Shown: piece after piece, positions 60,724 to 64,000 of the stretch
How positions within the stretch are numbered: the stretch's first letter is position 1
Layout of the letters: every line of letters starts with the position of its first letter
Source of the DNA: CAYJLC01 sp044426345
Lineage (GTDB): Bacteria > Bacillota > Clostridia > Oscillospirales > Butyricicoccaceae
Assembly (NCBI GenBank): GCA_044426345.1
Contig: JAWXUP010000004.1
Span: 1 to 64,000 of the forward strand
DNA: 64,000 nt
Direction of reading: 5' to 3'
The notes under the pieces: generated by a model
Seen by the model: the letters and a program-made list of their open reading frames with translations, nothing else
What the model was told of the DNA's origin: nothing
The model's database searches: none
Program-made: the position numbers and the translations under genes

Positions 60724-61854
60724 ATGAAAAATGTTTTAGGTATTATAATGGCGTTCGACAGAAGTAGTGAACTTCGTGATTTAACAGACGATAGATGCGT
60801 TGGAGCAATTCCTTTTGGTGGTCGTTATCGCATAATTGACTTTATGCTTTCAAATATGGTAAATTCAAATATAAACAGCGTTGGTATCGTTTTGCGTGAC
60901 CAATATCAATCTCTTATCGACCACATCGGCAACGGTAAAGACTGGGATTTAGCTCGTAAAATTGGTGGCATTAGCATTCTTCCTCCTTTTTCTTATTCAA
61001 AAAGAGGTGGTCTTAAAACTTCACAAGGTACAAATGGTAAAATCGAAGGCTTAGTCGGTATTTCAGATTACATTAAAAAAAGCAAAGCAGAATATGTTGT
61101 AATTTCTGGTGCTAATATTATCACAAATATCGACCTTTCAAAAGTTGTAGAACAACACGTAAAATCTGAAGTTGACATCACTTGCGTTTGTACTCACATA
61201 AAATCTCTAAGCTCTTCAGATACTTATTTTGATGTAAATCCAGATAATTCTATCAAAGACCTTTGGATTGGTACTGAATATGCTGAAAACTACAGATATT
61301 CTGGACTTGGAATTTACGTAATAAAAAAATCTCTTCTTGAAAAATTAATTCCTATTTGGACTTCTCACAATATGAAATATTTCGAACAAGAAGGATTAAC
61401 TCTAGCAATGAAATCTGATATCAAATTAGGTGCATATATCCACGATGCTTACACTAGAAAAGTTACAAATATTAGACGTTACTACGATGCTAATATGGAC
61501 TTACTTGACAAAGATGTTCGTGAAGCATTATTCTTAAAATCTCGTCCAATCTTCACAAAAGTTCATGATGAACAACCTACTTACTATAGTGATAAAGCAA
61601 TTGGTAAACAAAGTTTAATCGCTGATGGTTGTACTATCGAAGGAACTGTTGAAAATAGCATCATCTTTAGAGATGTTCATATTAAAGAAGGTGCTGTTGT
61701 AAAAAATTCTATCGTTCTACAAGGTGGTAAAATTTGTTCTAACGCTAGTATTTCAAACATAATAGCTGATAAGAGCGTTAACATTACTGAAGATAAAACT
61801 ATGATGGGACACAGAAATTATCCTATTGTTATCGCGAAATTTACCGCAATTTAA
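60724..61854 (+). CDS. glgD: GlgD, non-catalytic partner of glucose-1-phosphate adenylyltransferase
   Basis: About 376 residues and homologous to GlgC, but the nucleotide loop is degenerate: GIIMAFDRSSELRDLTDDRC replaces the glycine-rich GGxGxRL loop. RYRIIDFMLSNMVNSNINSV, YVVISGANIITNIDLSKVVE and a beta-helix tail are kept. In Firmicutes GlgD pairs with GlgC and modulates its activity. ATG 60724 is chosen because AAGGGGTG precedes it; GTG 60715 lies inside that site. Confidence 0.95.
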   Translation: MKNVLGIIMAFDRSSELRDLTDDRCVGAIPFGGRYRIIDFMLSNMVNSNINSVGIVLRDQYQSLIDHIGNGKDWDLARKIGGISILPPFSYSKRGGLKTSQGTNGKIEGLVGISDYIKKSKAEYVVISGANIITNIDLSKVVEQHVKSEVDITCVCTHIKSLSSSDTYFDVNPDNSIKDLWIGTEYAENYRYSGLGIYVIKKSLLEKLIPIWTSHNMKYFEQEGLTLAMKSDIKLGAYIHDAYTRKVTNIRRYYDANMDLLDKDVREALFLKSRPIFTKVHDEQPTYYSDKAIGKQSLIADGCTIEGTVENSIIFRDVHIKEGAVVKNSIVLQGGKICSNASISNIIADKSVNITEDKTMMGHRNYPIVIAKFTAI

Positions 61855-61865
61855 GGAGTGGATTT

Positions 61866-63296
61866 ATGAAAATATTATATGCTGCGAGCGAAGTTGCTCC
61901 ATTTATAAAAACAGGCGGTCTTGCCGATGTTGCTGGTGTTTTACCTAACGTTTTGGCAAAGCAAGGCAATGATGTTCGCGTAGTACTCCCTCTTTATAGC
62001 AAAATTTCTGAGCAATACAAATCACAAATGTCACTAATCACTACTTTTTACGTTGACTTGTCTTGGCGTAAACAATATTGTGGCTTATACGAACTAGTTT
62101 CAAATGGAGTGACATATTACTTCTTAGATAACGAATATTATTTCAATAGAGATAGCTTATATGGTTATGATGACGATGTAGAGCGTTTCGCATTCTTCTC
62201 AAAAGCTATATTAGATATGCTTCCAACTATCGAATTTTGCCCAGATATCATCAATGTAAATGACTGGCAAACTGCTTTAGTTCCAACGTATCTTCAAGTT
62301 TATTATAAATTCGGCTATTTCTACGAAAAAATCAAAACCGTGCTTACAATTCACAACATAGGTTATCCTGGACAATTTGGCAAGGACGTTTTAGAAGATA
62401 GAATTGGTATTTCAAATTTCTTCTTTGACAATGGTTTTATGGAACTTGATGGTGATGTAAACCTTCTGAAAGCTGCAATTTTAAGTGCTGATGCAGTAAA
62501 TACTGTATCTGAAACTTATGCAAGAGAAATTTTAACCGATTACTATGGTCACGGTTTGCAACACATTTTAAGAATGAACTCGCACAAATTACACGGCGTG
62601 CTTAACGGTTTAGACATCGAAACTTACGATCCTCAAACTAACAAACATCTTTTCCACAATTACAGCAGTGCTACTTTAAAAACTAAATTAAAAAACAAAA
62701 AAGATTTATTAAAACTAGTTAATCTCGAAGCACCTGACAAAACTCCAGTTATCGGTATCATCAGTCGTTTTGTTAGCCACAAAGGTTTTGATTTAATAGA
62801 ACGTGTTTTATATGATATTTTGTCAACTGATGTTCGTCTTGTTGTTCTTGGTACTGGTGATTTTAAATACGAACAAATGTTTATAAATGCTGAGCGCGAC
62901 TTCCCTTCTAAAATTTCTGTGAACATCGCTTTCTCAGAAGATTTAGCAAACAAAATATATTCTGGAGCAGATTTATTCTTGATGCCGTCTGTAAGCGAAC
63001 CTTGTGGTCTAGCGCAGATGATTTCAATGCGTTATGGCACACTTCCTATCGTTCGCGAGACAGGTGGTTTAGCTGATACAGTTATTCCATACAGCAAAGA
63101 TACCGACACAGGTGTTGGTTTTACCTTTACTAATATAAATGCACACGATATGCTTTATGTTATCAACGAAGCTTGCGATTTATATAGTAACGAACCTAAA
63201 GCTTTTGAAGAAGTTGTTAAACGTGCTATGTCACAAGACTTCTCTTGGGATAAATCAGCAAATGAATATTTAGCGATATATAACAAATTAGTTTAA
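61866..63296 (+). CDS. glgA: Glycogen synthase (ADP-glucose type)
   Basis: This GT5 enzyme extends alpha-1,4-glucan from ADP-glucose. The 476-residue protein opens MKILYAASEVAPFIKTGGLA with the KTGGLADV motif that binds ADP-glucose. LTIHNIGYPGQFG near 158 and VNTVSETYAREIL near 214 are conserved, and the C-terminal domain has GIISRFVSHKGFDLI and PSVSEPCGLAQMISMRYGTL near 371, with the catalytic glutamate. AAGGAG precedes the ATG. Fourth gene of the operon. Confidence 0.97.
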   Translation: MKILYAASEVAPFIKTGGLADVAGVLPNVLAKQGNDVRVVLPLYSKISEQYKSQMSLITTFYVDLSWRKQYCGLYELVSNGVTYYFLDNEYYFNRDSLYGYDDDVERFAFFSKAILDMLPTIEFCPDIINVNDWQTALVPTYLQVYYKFGYFYEKIKTVLTIHNIGYPGQFGKDVLEDRIGISNFFFDNGFMELDGDVNLLKAAILSADAVNTVSETYAREILTDYYGHGLQHILRMNSHKLHGVLNGLDIETYDPQTNKHLFHNYSSATLKTKLKNKKDLLKLVNLEAPDKTPVIGIISRFVSHKGFDLIERVLYDILSTDVRLVVLGTGDFKYEQMFINAERDFPSKISVNIAFSEDLANKIYSGADLFLMPSVSEPCGLAQMISMRYGTLPIVRETGGLADTVIPYSKDTDTGVGFTFTNINAHDMLYVINEACDLYSNEPKAFEEVVKRAMSQDFSWDKSANEYLAIYNKLV

Positions 63297-63312
63297 TTTA
63301 AGGAGCATTTTA

Positions 63313-64000
63313 ATGAAATTTACCAAAACAGAGATTAAAAAAGCCATAAAAGGCAAACTCACAAGACATTTCAGTAAAGAAATCGACGATGCTACAAATA
63401 ATCAAATTTTCAAAGCTTGTGCCCTTGTAGTTCGTGATATTCTAGCTGACAGAATGATGAAAATCCAAAATGATGCTGAAGAAAAAAATCCTCGTTTAGT
63501 ACACTATTTATCAATCGAATTTTTACTTGGACGTTCGCTTGAAATAGACTGTCTAAACCTTGGAATGTTAAAACAAATGAAAGCTGCATTAACCGATCTT
63601 AAAATCAATCCAGATGATATCTTCGGTACAGAACCAGACCCAGGTCTTGGTAATGGTGGCTTAGGTAGACTAGCAGCGTGTTTCATGGACTCAATGGCAT
63701 CTACAAACGTTGTTGCAAGTGGTTATTCTATCTTGTATCAACAAGGTTTATTCAAACAAAAAATCGTTGATGGTCATCAAGTAGAACTTCCAGATACTTG
63801 GTTAGATCGTGGTGATATTTGGCTTATCCCTGGACAAGTTAAAGAAACAAGAGAAATTAAATTCGGTGGTACTGTTGAAGAAAGTTTTGTTGATGGAAAA
63901 ATGGTTCCAGTATACAAAGATTATACAGTAGTTTTAGCCGTACCTTATGATATGCCGATTTCGGGATATGACACCGAAAATGTTGCACGTTTACGTCTTT
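63313..64000 (+). CDS. glgP: Glycogen/maltodextrin phosphorylase, 5' part, cut by the window end
   Basis: The first 229 residues of an alpha-glucan phosphorylase (GT35). It opens MKFTKTEIKKAIKGKLTRHF. LVHYLSIEFLLGRSLE near 63, DPGLGNGGLGRLAACFMDSM near 107 and GYSILYQQGLFKQKIVDGHQ near 138 are the canonical N-terminal blocks. The enzyme releases glucose-1-phosphate from glycogen. AAGGAGC lies 7 bases before ATG 63313. The PLP-lysine region lies beyond the window. Confidence 0.95.
   Translation, partial: MKFTKTEIKKAIKGKLTRHFSKEIDDATNNQIFKACALVVRDILADRMMKIQNDAEEKNPRLVHYLSIEFLLGRSLEIDCLNLGMLKQMKAALTDLKINPDDIFGTEPDPGLGNGGLGRLAACFMDSMASTNVVASGYSILYQQGLFKQKIVDGHQVELPDTWLDRGDIWLIPGQVKETREIKFGGTVEESFVDGKMVPVYKDYTVVLAVPYDMPISGYDTENVARLRL

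Overview
The window is AT-rich, Gram-positive-type DNA that most resembles an anaerobic member of the Clostridia. Three things point there: a complete anaerobic (early cobalt insertion) cobalamin route, a glgBCDAP glycogen operon that includes the Firmicute-type GlgD, and an S-layer-homology (SLH) surface protein. Strong AGGAGG-type ribosome sites and near-consensus TTGaca-17-TATAAT promoters are frequent. There are no tRNA or rRNA genes, CRISPR arrays, intact insertion sequences or phage genes that I can see.

Region 1 (1-20230, + strand) is one very tight gene string that builds tetrapyrroles from glutamyl-tRNA and carries them to adenosylcobalamin: cobM/cbiF (3' end only), hemA, cobJ, precorrin-2 dehydrogenase, hemC, cobA-hemD, hemB, hemL, cbiX, cbiP, cbiA, cbiC, cbiD, cbiG, a cbiJ-cbiE-cbiT triple fusion, cobO, cobT, cobU, cobS, a mini CobU-like protein, cbiB and cobD. 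It ends at a terminator that overlaps the cobD stop codon. CbiL/CobI is not in the window and probably lies upstream. No late haem genes are present.

Region 2 (20251-30860) holds trkA-trkH potassium uptake, an auxin-efflux-carrier (AEC) transporter, an aconitase-family hydratase, panE, a sirtuin, tag, a GntR/FCD regulator, a candidate small RNA and a MarR regulator. Region 3 (30859-42907) holds a three-gene flavin/NAD redox operon, a small helical protein, a GNAT acetyltransferase, asnS, a YitT membrane protein, a NitT/TauT-like ABC importer and uxaC (uronate isomerase). Copies of the palindrome TTGTATACAA sit at four promoters here: the AEC gene, the small RNA, the redox operon and uxaC. They suggest a uronate-type regulon run by the GntR protein at 29324-30013.

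Region 4 (42922-51556) has rlmA and a MacAB-like efflux operon (adaptor, ATPase, permease) whose last gene is an SLH surface protein. It is divergent from an OmpR-type two-component system. The shared intergenic region carries two pairs of 11-bp-phased GTGGCAA repeats, one pair facing each promoter.

Region 5 (51566-64000) is central carbon storage. pgi, a phosphoglucomutase, a ROK glucokinase and glpK run on the minus strand, and glgB, glgC, glgD, glgA and the start of glgP run divergently on the plus strand.

The most promising undescribed material is the GntR-linked set (redox operon, AEC transporter, uxaC, small RNA) and the SLH-protein-containing, two-component-controlled efflux operon. 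Functions are assigned by reading family motifs; no database search was possible.
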